Source: Ichthyophonus hoferi (lineage: Eukaryota; Opisthokonta; Ichthyosporea; Ichthyophonida; Ichthyophonidae). Taken from it: DNA of 21,920 nucleotides. This document shows, piece by piece, positions 1 through 10,290 of this stretch (position 1 is its first letter; every line of letters starts with the position of its first letter). A model generated the notes under the pieces. It was not told the DNA's origin. It searched no databases and was given only the letters and a program-made list of their open reading frames with translations. A program made the translations under genes and the position numbers. The DNA is taken from contig NAOQ01000691.1 of assembly GCA_002751075.1 (NCBI GenBank), positions 12,086 through 34,005 of the forward strand, written 5' to 3'.

Positions 1-627
1 TAGTAGAGAAAAGATTATTCAAACCTACATAGTACTGATTAAGGCTGAAAATTCTTGTATACTATATTAAATTAGGTATACGGTTTGATCTAAATCTAGC
101 CTTAAAAAGTTTTCTTTATGGTGTTATAAATAGACAGGCTTGATTCACAATTTGTAGGGCCTTCACAGGTAGGTGTACATGTACATCGAGGGATATTTAC
201 CTCTCCCTGTCAATACTGTCACTTTGTTATTTTCTTTTTAAATATGTGTATGTATTAGTTTGTTCTTTGTTTTGCAAGCTGGCCTTGCATTTGCTTCTTG
301 TTTTCCACACCTTTTTCTATAGTTATTATCTTTCTATTGCCCTTTTTCTATTATACATACCTTACACTTTTTATTTATTTATTTCTGTTTGAAATATTTT
401 ATGACTGCCCTGCGACGATTGGCAAAATTATTAAGTTACAAGATCGTTAATCGCATTTGTAGTTTTAAATCGGAAGTACTTCAAATAGAGTGGCTCAGGA
501 TAATTAGTTACACAATATCCTCTAATCTAATAGATTGATTCACTAATAGAACGTCTTTTAAGGCACCCAGTTGTCCCAATACAAATACAGACTGCTGTAA
601 CTCCCCTTAACGGTTGCAAGACTGTAG
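1..627. other. No gene recognised
   Basis: AT-rich sequence with stops in all frames and no recognisable protein motif. A T-rich stretch with short T runs lies at about 220-400. I see no RNA gene or transposon end here. Confidence 0.5.
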
Positions 628-796
628 AGTTATTGGTAAAACCGCTGGAGTTGTCGTAGGCAGGATGCCTAAGCAACGAGCTATCTGGACTTCAAATATA
701 TGGTCTGAAATGGCTTATTGTATAGTCGCGGGACCTTTGCCATTGATTGGTTTAATTTTGATTTATCATCTTGGATTGGCACTTAACACCAACTGA
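628..796 (+). CDS. Possible terminal exon, small membrane-associated peptide
   Basis: I do not recognise this product. After a plausible acceptor (AG at 626-627, preceded by a C/T-rich stretch) the frame stays open for about 55 codons to a TGA at 794-796. The peptide has a basic part (GRMPKQR), then WTSNIWSEMAY, then a hydrophobic helix-like stretch (about 20 residues, rich in I, L, G and P) near its C-terminus, as in a single-pass tail. The only in-frame ATG is internal, so if real it is a last exon whose upstream exons lie outside the window. An open stretch of this length is expected by chance several times in DNA of this composition, so confidence is low. Confidence 0.2.
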
Positions 797-1560
797 TTAC
801 CTACACCAACTATTTTTTCAGACTACATATTTATACTTGTCTCATTTTATTTTGATCATCCAATACTATACCTTTTCATTTTCAAAACTGGAAGTATAAT
901 CTTCAAAATATGAATGTTAATCTTCAAAATAGGAATTTTGAACTTCAATATGTGAATCATCAAAATATTCAATAGAAACCAAAAGCAAATATAAAGCAAA
1001 TTTTTAGCTTAAAAATAAATTTAAGCTAATAATTACATAAATTAAAATTAATCACAACAGTAAAGTCATGTTAGTTTTTAATTATATTGGGTGGCTTTAT
1101 TGTTTTTATCTTATCTTTGTTTTTGGTTTTTATTGAATATTTTGATGATTCTCATATTGAAGTATCACTGCAGAATTATATGTCTAGATTCTATTACAGA
1201 CAGAGAACTTCTGTTCTCGAAAAATATAGTATACTCTATATACACTACTTGATTACTTATTTATTAGTTAATTAATTTATTAGTTATAATTGACTTTTTT
1301 GTATTGTATATGTAGTTGTAGACACCGCGACTGTAGGGGGGAAAGATAGAAATCCCATGCTGATTGTGCAATCAAACAATTGAATTAACAACCAATGAAC
1401 AAGTAATTACGTTTATGATAATCTAGTCTAGCTTAGATAAAAAGCCTATCAGTCTAATAGGAATTGAACAAATACAAATCGAGCCACACCAATGAACAAT
1501 TAATCACGTTTATGCTAGTTTAGCTTTAATACAGTTATTAAGTTTTAAATAAAATAATTT
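797..1560. other. No gene recognised; A/T-rich with short repeats
   Basis: Very AT-rich. A short repeated word, ATCTTCAAAATA and variants, occurs three to four times at about 899-968. The 62-codon open stretch at 1087-1275 is T-rich, has no motif and is probably chance. Confidence 0.5.
1391..1527 (+). repeat. Imperfect direct repeat, two copies of about 40 bp
   Basis: The block at 1391-1434 (starting ACCAATGAACAA and containing ACGTTTATG) recurs with a few differences at 1489-1527. The copies start 98 bp apart. Each also carries a CTAG-rich tail followed by AGCTT. It looks like a small local duplication. Confidence 0.6.
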
Positions 1561-1631
1561 ACCCAAATCAATTATAGAAAAAGGGGAAATATTCACCCAG
1601 GATCCAACCGGAATTGCTTGATGCAGCGTAT

Positions 1632-1665
1632 CCGGATTGGTCAAATTTGGCGGATAAAAATGGCG
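1632..1665 (+). promoter_or_regulatory. Possible promoter-proximal CCAAT box and E2F-like site
   Basis: A GC-richer island about 400 bp upstream of the signal-peptide exon holds ATTGGTCAAA (an inverted CCAAT box) directly followed by TTTGGCGG, which resembles an E2F/DP half site. CCAAT pentamers are common throughout this window, so the call rests on proximity and on the pairing of the two motifs. Confidence 0.25.
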
Positions 1666-2047
1666 AACTAGTTTAACGCAAATGTCATCCTACAGAAAGC
1701 ATAGTAATTATGCATGTTTATATTCTACAATATGGGATTTACTGATTGTGGCTAGTGTGTTCTGCTATGTGTTTCTGACCAGATTAGTCTTGGTACAGGC
1801 AATCAACATGGCTTACATCTACGCGTTTGACTAGTGCAGTACATCTTCTATGTCTGAAATTTTATCTGGCAAAAACTCACCCTTGTTGAGAATAATTAAA
1901 AGAGGTTTGTCCCTATGCTTATCATATCAAAAACGAATATCTATCTGTATTAAGAAATTTATGATTTGCCGAACCTTTATAAGAAACTCGGACGATGGGA
2001 GTGAATACAAAATTTGGTAATTTAATCAATAAGAAATTAGCGTTACA

Positions 2048-3979
2048 ATGTTGCAATTTGCTGCCTGTTTAATAATTCTTTCACTTGCCCATGTGAGCAG
2101 TGTGAGGTTACAAAACGTGACTGTAAGTATTGAAGTGGCGTATGTCTAATATGTGACCCGTAGTTGCTACATATATGTAGCTGAGGTTAGACTGTAGTAG
2201 TAATAAGCATACAATTGACATTTTTTAAAAAAGTTAACATTAAGGTTTTATGGCTATTTGCATAAGTTGGGTCTCTTTTAAAATGAGGCCTTTAGATCTA
2301 CAGGTGGTTGTTTTCTAACTAAGAGTTCTATAATGCAGTAACAACACTAGGAGCAGCGGCTCAACAGACTAGTGACTTTTGGTTTGATTTTTGTGTCGAG
2401 AAGGCTATCGATGGTAATACGATACGATACAATACAACACAATACAATACAATACAATACAATACAATACAATACAATACAATACAATACAATACAATAC
2501 AATATAACAGATAAAACAGTACAATACAATATCAAACAGTACTATACAGGTCCATGCAAACACACACGCCTATACTATACTATATAGTTACAAACTTCCA
2601 CATGACCACAGTCTTATTATAGATATATTTATAACACACCTTTGCTTAAATAATTCCCCCATACTCCATACAATAAAGTTTATTAGCACAAACACAAGAA
2701 GCATATTGGCTTGAGTTGGGTTGAGAATATTGCCAATGCGCCCCTTGCCAGTATGATAAGAAACCAATAGGGAGTAAGAAGGAGAACTGAATTATAGTCC
2801 AGGTAAGTCAATAGCCACGTGATTATATATCTCCCATTTAGAAATAATTTATAAATACATAAATAAATACTGATGTGTATATATCTAAGTGGTTGTTTAA
2901 ATACCAAATGAATACGGTACTTTAAAATTTAGTTACTAATATATTCCATTTATCCAAAAATAGATATAATAAATGAACTCAACAATCAAAAAGAATATTT
3001 GAAAAGGTGGATAAAGTAGAACCATGGTATGACCAGTTAGAAATAAAAAAAAAAATAACTAAACAATCATAAACATGAAAGAGATATATTTGGAGAGATA
3101 GATAGATGAAGTAGAAATATGGTATAACCAATTAAGAAAATAGATAGAAATTAATAGAAATTAAACGAACCAATCAAATAAACAGTTTGGGAGGGTAAAG
3201 CGATCAGCGAGAGGAGAGCCATGATTAATGCAGTACAAGAAATGGCTAAAAACCAAGAAAGGGTGTGCAATGAGTAGAAGATGCCCGGGATTAGAAGGCT
3301 ATTGATGCCAGGCAGCGAGGGAGTCAAGAGGTTAGTTGGAGTGGTATGTTTGTATGCAGAGGATTTTAACACTATTGACAGGATATGTTTGGGAATGCAT
3401 GAACCATTTTAGTCAAGTAATGTAAAAAACATGACTTTAGACTTCACACATTGTTAGGGATTATCCTTTAGTGCATAAACCATAAATGTCTTGTGGAAAC
3501 ATTACAACCAATCATATTTACCTGCATAAACACAAGGCTGAGTATTCTCATTATTCAAAAAAAAAAAAAAAAAAGAGCTATTACAACAGCAACTGTAGTT
3601 CTCAGAGTGTTGAAACATGGCATATGTAGGTTTATAATCAGACACAAATTACTAACTATATTTTTAGGTAAGTGCGGGTCATCATTCTGAAGCAAATTTA
3701 CATTGTAATTCAATTGTGGTAGTGACACTGTCTACTGAATCTTTTCATATCTGTTTATATCAGGAAACTCTGCTTTTTGTTGTGACAGTGACAAACTCTT
3801 TTGCTACTAGTATGTTAATGTTGGCTGTTGTTATTGTTGTTTATCAGCTAACCTCTAGTGAAACACCTGTTTTCAATGAAGTCAAATTTTTTAATACCGT
3901 AAAGCTGGGTTGCTTTCATGAGGTACAACTTCTCCTGTTTTCTCTTCAATTGACTGTTACTGAAAGAAAGATAATTTAA
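2048..3979 (+). CDS. Putative small secreted or membrane protein (two exons: 2048-2122, 3668-3979)
   Basis: I do not recognise the family. Exon 1 starts at ATG 2048 and encodes 25 residues that look like a signal peptide: MLQF, a hydrophobic core ACLIILSLA, then HVSSV, then an N-glycosylation motif (NVT). It ends at a perfect donor, GTAAGT at 2123, in phase 0. A strong acceptor follows at 3666-3667: a TACTAAC branch-point word (3650-3656), a T-rich tract, then TTTTAG. It opens a 103-codon phase-0 frame ending in TAA at 3977-3979. The joined product is 128 residues. The second part has cysteines in LHCNS, ICLYQ and LGCFHE, and a long hydrophobic stretch (ETLLFVV to AVVIVVY) that could be a transmembrane helix. 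An internal CATGAG/GTACAA could be a further donor, so the true 3' end may differ. The exon-1 signal is good; the join is inference. Confidence 0.4.
2416..2503 (+). repeat. (AATAC)n pentanucleotide microsatellite
   Basis: About 17 nearly perfect tandem copies of AATAC, grading into GATAC at the left edge and AATAT at the right. It lies in the presumed first intron of the small secreted-protein gene. The same unit, degenerate, recurs at the right end of the window. Confidence 0.95.
2590..3480. other. No coding exon recognised; short duplicated block
   Basis: This stretch falls in the presumed intron of the secreted-protein model. Short open stretches on the minus strand (2683-2907, 3151-3372) carry no motif. 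A CAG/GTAAGT donor-like site at 2803 has stops close upstream in all three frames, so it would have to close a non-coding exon. A block at 3005-3044 recurs imperfectly at 3100-3142. Confidence 0.45.
3557..3574 (+). repeat. A18 homopolymer
   Basis: Eighteen consecutive A residues about 90 bp upstream of the candidate acceptor at 3667. There is no retroposed gene body upstream that would make this a SINE or processed-pseudogene tail. It is best read as a simple repeat. Confidence 0.8.
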
Positions 3980-4783
3980 AGTAAACATGAATAGGTTGAT
4001 CTGCTTGCTTATTATTATGCTCTATCACAGAAAATCTAATCGCTTCACAAATATCCATAAATACCAATTTCTACCATGCAGTAATATCACTTGAGACAAA
4101 TACATTAATAAATTTACCTGACTTTTTCTGGTTTAAGATGACAAAGGGAGAACTGTTAAAATGCTAGTGCATCATAATTGCATAACAATTTATTATGATA
4201 ATTATCCTCCTTATATACAAATATATATTCATTTAGCTTGCATGACAATAGTTTTTCTCCTAAAAACATAACAACACACAGAAAGAAGAAGATTGGCAAA
4301 TTTTTAATCTTATCTCTGATACTGTTTGCTATCTCTGATTAAATATATTCCCATGATGTTATATATATATATGTCATTCAACTGTTTATCCTTAATGGAG
4401 CTATAATTTTAATGTACTTGTGGACTTATGCTTCACTTGTTATTTTACTACTTTAAGTCATATAACAACGTACAAGTCATTTTTAATAAATAAAAATATA
4501 AGCTTTTTTATATCTTTACGGAAGGTATTTTTAAAAAGAACAAGTTAAGTTTAAGTTCACATGTGGGTTAAACTTATGGATTCTATTGTACAAATGCTTT
4601 AAAAAGAAAACAATGCATGATAAACAAAAAACTCTTATCTGATTGGTCTGTACCTCAAGGCTAACCTTGAGCTAATCAGAAAGCAATGTTGAATGCAGTA
4701 TGAAAGGAATTCTTCTCATAGTACTTTAGTTTGCAGTTATGTCTTTGTCTGGGCAACAGAACTATTATCATGCAAACTAAATG
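3980..4783. other. No gene recognised (retroelement left flank)
   Basis: AT-rich flank with no coding signal. It holds a small (TA)n run near 4361 and one strong inverted repeat (4638-4680). It ends at the copia insertion site. Confidence 0.5.
4638..4680. repeat. Two-tier inverted repeat (potential hairpin)
   Basis: Inner arms CTCAAGG (4654-4660) and CCTTGAG (4665-4671) pair perfectly around a CTAA loop. Outer arms TCTGATT (4638-4644) and AATCAGA (4674-4680) also pair perfectly, with unequal spacers of 9 and 2 nt. It lies about 105 bp left of the copia target site. It could be a DNA-transposon remnant, an RNA hairpin or coincidence. Confidence 0.5.
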
Positions 4784-4788
4784 AATAT
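4784..4788. repeat. Target-site duplication, left copy (AATAT)
   Basis: AATAT lies immediately outside the left LTR and is repeated immediately outside the right LTR (10656-10660). Five base pairs is the usual duplication length for copia integrases. The match fixes the element ends. Confidence 0.9.
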
Positions 4789-5249
4789 TATTAGAATTCT
4801 GGTTATCAGTGATGTTGGAATTCATTGCTTTGCTCTACTAAATTATTTTATCTAGATATTTATTTATCAGTCTTTTATTTGTATAGTATTTTTCCTCCGT
4901 CCTTTACTATGTGTTTGCCAACATATTTATATCTATGCCATATGCGTTGATCGTAAATATGTTCATCAGTTTATCTGTGTCAATTACACCGATCATGATT
5001 AATACATTTGTGATTAATTAACTAGAGCCACTATATATCCTACTCCTATTAAATTGATCTAATATCCTAGTGACTTAGTTGATTGGCTATCATTCCCTAA
5101 TGTGCTCATTGGGACAGCCACTTTTTTTATCTATGTCAACCAATTGTATACATCATATTTATTTCCTGAACTTCATATACTCCTAGATATTGGTTTAAAT
5201 GCATGTGCATGTATCTTGTATGTATAATCTGACAATCCTATTTCTAACA
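4789..5249 (-). repeat. 3' LTR of the copia element
   Basis: This 461-bp repeat matches 10291-10655. The plus strand starts TATTAGAA and ends TTCTAACA, an 8-bp imperfect terminal inverted repeat. It carries about 96 bp in its middle that the other LTR lacks, including ATTGGCTATC and GGGACAGCC. A purine tract adjoins its right edge, which identifies it as the 3' LTR of a minus-strand element. Confidence 0.93.
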
Positions 5250-5259
5250 CTCCCCCATT
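5250..5259 (-). promoter_or_regulatory. Polypurine tract of the copia element
   Basis: On the element strand, AATGGGGGAG directly precedes the 3' LTR start (TGTTAGAA). This is the expected position and composition for the plus-strand primer of LTR retrotransposons. Confidence 0.8.
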
Positions 5260-5279
5260 GATGATTTGTCTGAATGAGG

Positions 5280-6060
5280 AAAATTAAATAGTAGAAATTG
5301 GATATGAATTCTACCAACCCACTTAACTTTCCTGAGGAAATCTAGACTAATCTAAACTAAGCTCCAGAAATTAATTTAAGAAGTGTCTTACTCTCTTGGA
5401 ATTTTCTTGAATTGTCTCATAAAATGTAACAATTGGTGGCTTGGTCCTTGGTAGAAATTCCATGCACCTCAATCTCATTGTTTGTGACCACTTCCTTGAT
5501 ATAGTGATATCTTACTGCAATAAGCCTTGTGTTTTTAGGTATTCATTTTCATGAAGTTAAATGCACAGCTGAATTGTTGTCCCCAAACAATGATACCCTA
5601 CCAGAATCTATACCTAATCCATCCAGGTTCTGAGAAATGTATGCTATTTGTTGACAACATGCAGACATGGCCACGTATTCTGATTCACAGCTTGATAGTG
5701 CTACAATAGTCTGTTTTCTTGTGCTCCAATCAATCAGTCCCTGCCCCCCCCCCCATGAATATTACAAAACCACTTGTTGAGTTTCCATTTCCATAATGCT
5801 TGGTGATAAAATCAACATCCAAGTATGCTGTTAAGTCTACAGATCCTGGACAGTAGACTATTGACTCCTGGAGATAGGTGTTTAAGTATCGCAGAAGATG
5901 CATGAGCATTTTTTAATGCCCCATGTTAGGTTTAGACATATACCTACTCATCATAGATACAGTAAAGGAAATATCTGCCCTTGAGCTTTTCACAATCCAA
6001 TTTAGACACCCAATTATACTGCTGTAAGTTAAAAAATCACAGAATTCTTAATCCAGTAAT
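5280..6060 (-). pseudogene. RNase H region of copia pol (fossil)
   Basis: The element strand shows typical copia RNase H sequence, for example WSTRKQTIVALSSCESEY followed by VAMSACCQQIAYI at about 5620-5735, matching the family pattern WSSKKQ-x-VALSSTEAEY. The domain degrades polyA-type RNA:DNA hybrids in reverse transcription. It is decayed here. Confidence 0.85.
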
Positions 6061-6079
6061 CCAGATCAGTGGAATTGGC

Positions 6080-7206
6080 AAGCTAGAGGTGCTCCCCAGA
6101 ACAAGAGTATGTGTGGGCCTGCCTTTGGACTATCCATAAGATCCCACAAGTTCTTTGATGTATCCTGTCTAGCTGAGGGAAATACTGCCAGACTCTGTTT
6201 TGGTTATATGATATCCCAGTAGTGATGTGGGGAATCCTAGATCTTTGGTTGGGAACCAAACAGATAATTTCTTGATGAATCCTTCCATTTCCTGTTGACA
6301 TTCTGTGCAGATGAGTATGTAATCTACATATATAGCCAATGCTATGAACCCTAACTTGGGGTCATGACATCTGTACAGACACAGTTCTGTCTTCTAGTGG
6401 TAGAAGTGTTGGGACTTTAAATATGTGTCTAGGGTTTGATTCCATAATAGGCCCAAGACATGTAGACCATACAGCCCTCTTGAGAGTTTACATACATAAT
6501 CCAGTTTGTCAGGATCATGGTGCATTGGAGGCTGTTCCATGTAGACTGGGCTTTCAAAGTAGGAGTGGAGGTATGCAGATTTGAGGATGACTTGTCCAAG
6601 CCGATATCCTTTTGCCCCTGCTATGGCCAAGAGCATTCTGATCATTATAAACAAGCACACTGGAGAGGAGACATTGTGGTAGTCAATGTTTTTGTTTTCT
6701 TGGGATCCTTGCGCAACCAATCTAGCTTTGTGGAAGACAACTTTCTTTTCAGAATTTCTCTTACAGTGGAGAACCCATAAGGAGCAGAGAATCTTGGTGT
6801 TGATTGGTTTAGGGACTAAGGTCCATGTGCTGTATTCATTAATTGCAAAAAGTCCCATGCTCATGGTTTTAAACCATTGCATTTTATTATGGGAGCATAG
6901 AGCTTCTTTGAAGTTCCATGGATCTAGGATGTTTGGAATGTCGTTGTTGGCGTCAGTGACTGTAGTGGCTGCAGTGTGTATAAAAACGTCATTGTTACAT
7001 TGCTGATGTGGCAATGGATACTGGGTGTTGGATTTGGTGGTTAACAGAGCATGAGTCTTTTGACCATGCTCTGAAGAAGTGTTGGTAAACGTGGTAGGCT
7101 CCCCCACAGGGAATGGCATGAGTATGTCAGTCACTGGAGAAATTGATACAGAAGACTCTAGAATGCAGTTGGGAAAATCAAGGAAATGGTCATAAGGGTG
7201 ACTCAT
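6080..7206 (-). pseudogene. Reverse transcriptase region of copia pol (fossil)
   Basis: Family motifs in order: a WTLVPKP-type entry block, KARLVAQGSQE (typical copia [YH]KARLVA[KQ]G), RMLLAIA, SAYLHSYFESPVYMEQP (copia AFLNG-x-L-x-EEVYM-x-QP block), KLSRGLYGL (KL-x-KALYGLKQ), and the YVD-type catalytic region near 6330. It is decayed. Confidence 0.9.
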
Positions 7207-7261
7207 GTGGGTGACCTGTGATAGGTCACTGTTCAGGTCATCTGGGGAGATGTCCTCAAAA

Positions 7262-8160
7262 TTAATAAAGAAAGGTTATGTCAGTCCGTGCAGTTTTGTT
7301 GTGGAAAGGGAAGGAGGTCTTAAAGAATATAAGGTTTTTCCTGTTGGATACCCTCCGGATCTGCCAGTCAAGGATGATCCAACCTGTTAAGCTGAGGTCA
7401 TAGCCTAGGAAGACTCCAAGCTTGCCCTTTGGAGTAAATTTGGATTTGATATTGGTGTCATTCAGGTAGTATTGAATTTTGCATCCATAGACATGGAGTC
7501 GTTCAATGGGTGCATGGGTGTGGAGCCAATGCTCCATAGGAGGGATCTTGTTGTTCAACACAGATGTTATGGTCATGTTGTGAACATAGGCTGCTGCTGC
7601 TATGGCATAGCCCCAGAGGGTGTGGGGAATGTTTGTATCTACCATGGAAGTCCTGGCCATGGTGATAAGCTGGCATCCCATGCGTTCACTTAATCCATTG
7701 CTCTGTGCTGCATATGGAAGTGTCATCATAGGTTGGATGCCCTGGAACTTGAGAAAGGACTGGAACTTGCTGGAGAGGTACTCATGGCCTTGGTCTGTGA
7801 AGAGGAGGTTGAGTCTGGTAGGAAAATGTAGGTTATTAAAAGTTGTCAAGAATGTCTTAAAATGTAGAGGTACTTCACTTTTAGTCTTCATTAAGAAAAT
7901 TGTAACATAGTGGGTAAAATCATCTGTAAAGGACACAATGTAGTGGTGCCTGTATCTATCGGCTTTCATAGGGCCACATGTGTAGATCAGGCAGTGTGGG
8001 AGGGAAAGGGTTGGCATAGGATTTTGCTCTCAGCACAAAGATCACTTGTAAATCCCTGGGTATGAGGGTTTGGCAAAGTGGATCAAGGTGTCAGTCAGTC
8101 TGTCAACGCCAGGGTGCATGAACCAGGTATGCCACAGCTGGTGTGACACACACGATAATG
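7262..8160 (-). pseudogene. GAG-pre-integrase and integrase region of copia pol (fossil)
   Basis: The pre-integrase zinc-binding block is visible as LWHTWFMHPGVDRL near 8105-8145. Integrase core blocks follow: SFTDDFTHY, LFTDQGHEY, YAAQSNGLSERM (the D, D and E catalytic regions in copia spacing), and the copia-specific VYGCKIQYYL and KGKLGVFLGYD blocks near 7390-7480. It is decayed. Confidence 0.92.
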
Positions 8161-8559
8161 TAAGGGCATGCTGAGAGGTTTCCTCTGGAGGCTGGTTCCA
8201 TGTGTGAAGTGCAGTGGCTCTTAAAATTTTAGTAGGGGGCAAGTTGAGTAAGCTGTACTCCACCTGGTGGGCAGATGTGATTTGAAGGGTGGCATCTAGT
8301 AGATATAACTGGTGATCCGGATTGGCTGTAGCTGTTAAGAGGATAGATTTGTCCCTATGGACTTGAATGGATTTCTTGGGGACCACTAAAAAAATGGAGT
8401 TGTCTGTGAGGGCAGACAAAGAAGGGAGGCCAACAGGGACCAATGGAAAATATAGAACGTTGTCCAATGCAACAATATTGCCAGTGTTGGTTAGCAAGGA
8501 AATCATGCCCTTCAGGGTTGCGGACAACAGGGCACCATTAGCTGTGCAGATGGGTATGT

Positions 8560-8690
8560 TGATGAGTTGGACATCAGTAAAAAAACCAAGTACCAGACAA
8601 ATATGCATGCTGGCACCTGTGTCAATGATGAAGTGATTCAGTTGTAGAGTAGGTATAGGTGTGACCATACCTACTATGATAAAGGCCAGG
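8560..8690 (-). pseudogene. Aspartic protease region of copia pol (fossil)
   Basis: LNHFIIDTGASMHIC at about 8595-8640 on the element strand is the retropepsin active-site block (DTGAS), in its normal place between gag and integrase. Confidence 0.85.
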
Positions 8691-8849
8691 TGTGAGGAGG
8701 TCTTTGTCCCTGGTGTTGTACTTGACAAATGGATCTGGAATTGAGGTTGTGGGTCTGTGATGGGGGAGGGTTTGTCTTTATTGGTTCTGTGGTTGTGTAT
8801 GGGTTTCCTAAAGTTATGGGAGTTAGGGTTCAACATGCATTCTTTTTCA

Positions 8850-10280
8850 GTATGATAAACAGATTGGTGCTGGTGGTATAAACAAAGTTTAGTGGGTTGG
8901 TTTAAATTCCTTCTGCCTTCATGTTGGAGGTTGGTATCCCCTCATTTGGACAAGGGCGGTGAGTATCAATTGGAGTATTGAGGGACATCAGCTTGGGTGT
9001 ACAAACATCCAGGCATTTTAAAAAGAAGTTTATACTTTTTAAAATTCTGCATGACCTCTGTCCATGTGGGGGTAGTGTAGACCCATGCAGCTGGTGATCG
9101 GAATCTTGTATGCAGGGTTGTGTGATAGGATACCTAGTGCATTGTTGATTATGGCGATATGGGATAATTTTTAAGTTCCACTTGTCAATTGGGGTGCTAA
9201 AATTTTGTAGCAGATCATGGCAGATGAACCCGGTTCACTGGGTAATAACTGAAATTGAATTAACTGGTCATTGGTGGCCCTATCAGCATCCATACTAGAT
9301 TACCCATAGTTTAGGGTGAGTTTTTCTATTTTATCAAAAGGAAACTCTTGATAATTCAGATCCAATAACTCTGCATATTGTCTGGCATGTTGGTCGACAG
9401 ATGTATTGAGTAGGTGCCTGGCCTGGGACTCACTCAAGTGATGAAATGTACTGTGTTCCATATACTGAGTTCACTCTGTCAATGTCAGATGGAGGTGTTG
9501 TAAAACAGTGGGTAAGGTGGTGGAACATGCTGAACATGGCAATGTCATGGCAGTAATCGCTGATGGTGTAAGAGTCTGCTGTAAGGTGTTAGAATTCCTT
9601 AGGTCTGGAGGTCATGTTGGGGACCATGGTGGTGAGGTCGTTGATGGGTCTTGGGCGTGGTATATTGTCTGTGCCATATGCAGGTCCCTGTCCATGGTAA
9701 GCTGGAGTGCTGGTTGGATATCTATTGGTTCTGTTGTTTGAAGGGGGCGTGAAAGACAGATTGTGGGCATGAAATGGTGGTGTTACAATCGGAGGTGTGT
9801 ATGGCAGATTGTTCGATGCTGACAGTAATTCATGTCATCGGGTGTTGCTGTCATTGTTATGGATAGCTGTATTGTGTAGTCTACCATGTTCTTGACTTGG
9901 TTGTGGCCAGTCAGGTGCGTTGCCAGGGTTGTAGTGGCGCTGATATAGCACTGTCTTGCAGGCAGCGATTTCCTCCTGCAAAAAACCGAGTTCTATCTTG
10001 AGTTGTTGAGTTGCAGAATCTGCCTGTGTTGAAGTAAGTAGTTGCCGCACATGGGGGAGGTTGGAAACAAAAGGAGTGTTCTGTTGTTCCTCTGGGTGTG
10101 GTGGGTGTTGTGGCCTGAGATTCCTGTGTCTTAAAAGGAGGGGTTGGTGGTATCTCCAGAAGTGAGTATGTTGTGGAATTGTGCTGGGGAGAAATTAGGC
10201 CTTCAGGTGTCTGTGGGAGCGGGGCACTGAGAGGTCCGAGCAGGGAGGATGTCCCTGCCACAGTAAAAGCGTGTACTGGG
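8850..10280 (-). pseudogene. gag-like region of the copia element (fossil)
   Basis: Low-similarity region between the primer site and the protease. The first part (about 9911-10285) is Pro/Thr/Ser-rich. An ATG lies inside the primer-binding site (ATG GGC CCA, about 10285), so translation may begin there. No clear zinc knuckle could be confirmed by eye. Assignment is by position; it is decayed. Confidence 0.6.
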
Positions 10281-10290
10281 CCCATAACCC
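10265..10290 (-). promoter_or_regulatory. Primer-binding site matching the anticodon arm of initiator-Met tRNA
   Basis: The plus strand carries CTGGGCCCATAACCC (10276-10290), directly adjoining the 5' LTR, with AGCGTG just to its left. This is the anticodon stem-loop of eukaryotic initiator methionine tRNA (its CAT anticodon lies inside), so the element strand GGGTTATGGGCCCAG can pair with that tRNA. Drosophila copia has GGTTATGGGCCCAG at the same place and is primed by the 5' half of the tRNA, cut in the anticodon loop. The same mechanism is inferred here. Confidence 0.9.

Noticed and set aside
4813-5249. LTR starting at the internal TGTTGGAATTC on the plus strand
   Set aside because: It gives an attractive TG...CA repeat, but identity between the two copies continues 24 bp further left. 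Only the TATTAGAA boundary gives matching AATAT duplications and an abutting primer site.
6517-7006. Plus-strand open frames across the copia interior (also at 7205-7390, 7472-7910, 8367-8636, 9508-9741)
   Set aside because: They are antisense to recognisable reverse transcriptase, integrase, protease and gag sequence and carry no motif of their own.
10265-10290. A tRNA gene for initiator methionine
   Set aside because: Only the anticodon arm is present; there are no acceptor, D or T arms. Its position against the LTR makes it a primer-binding site.
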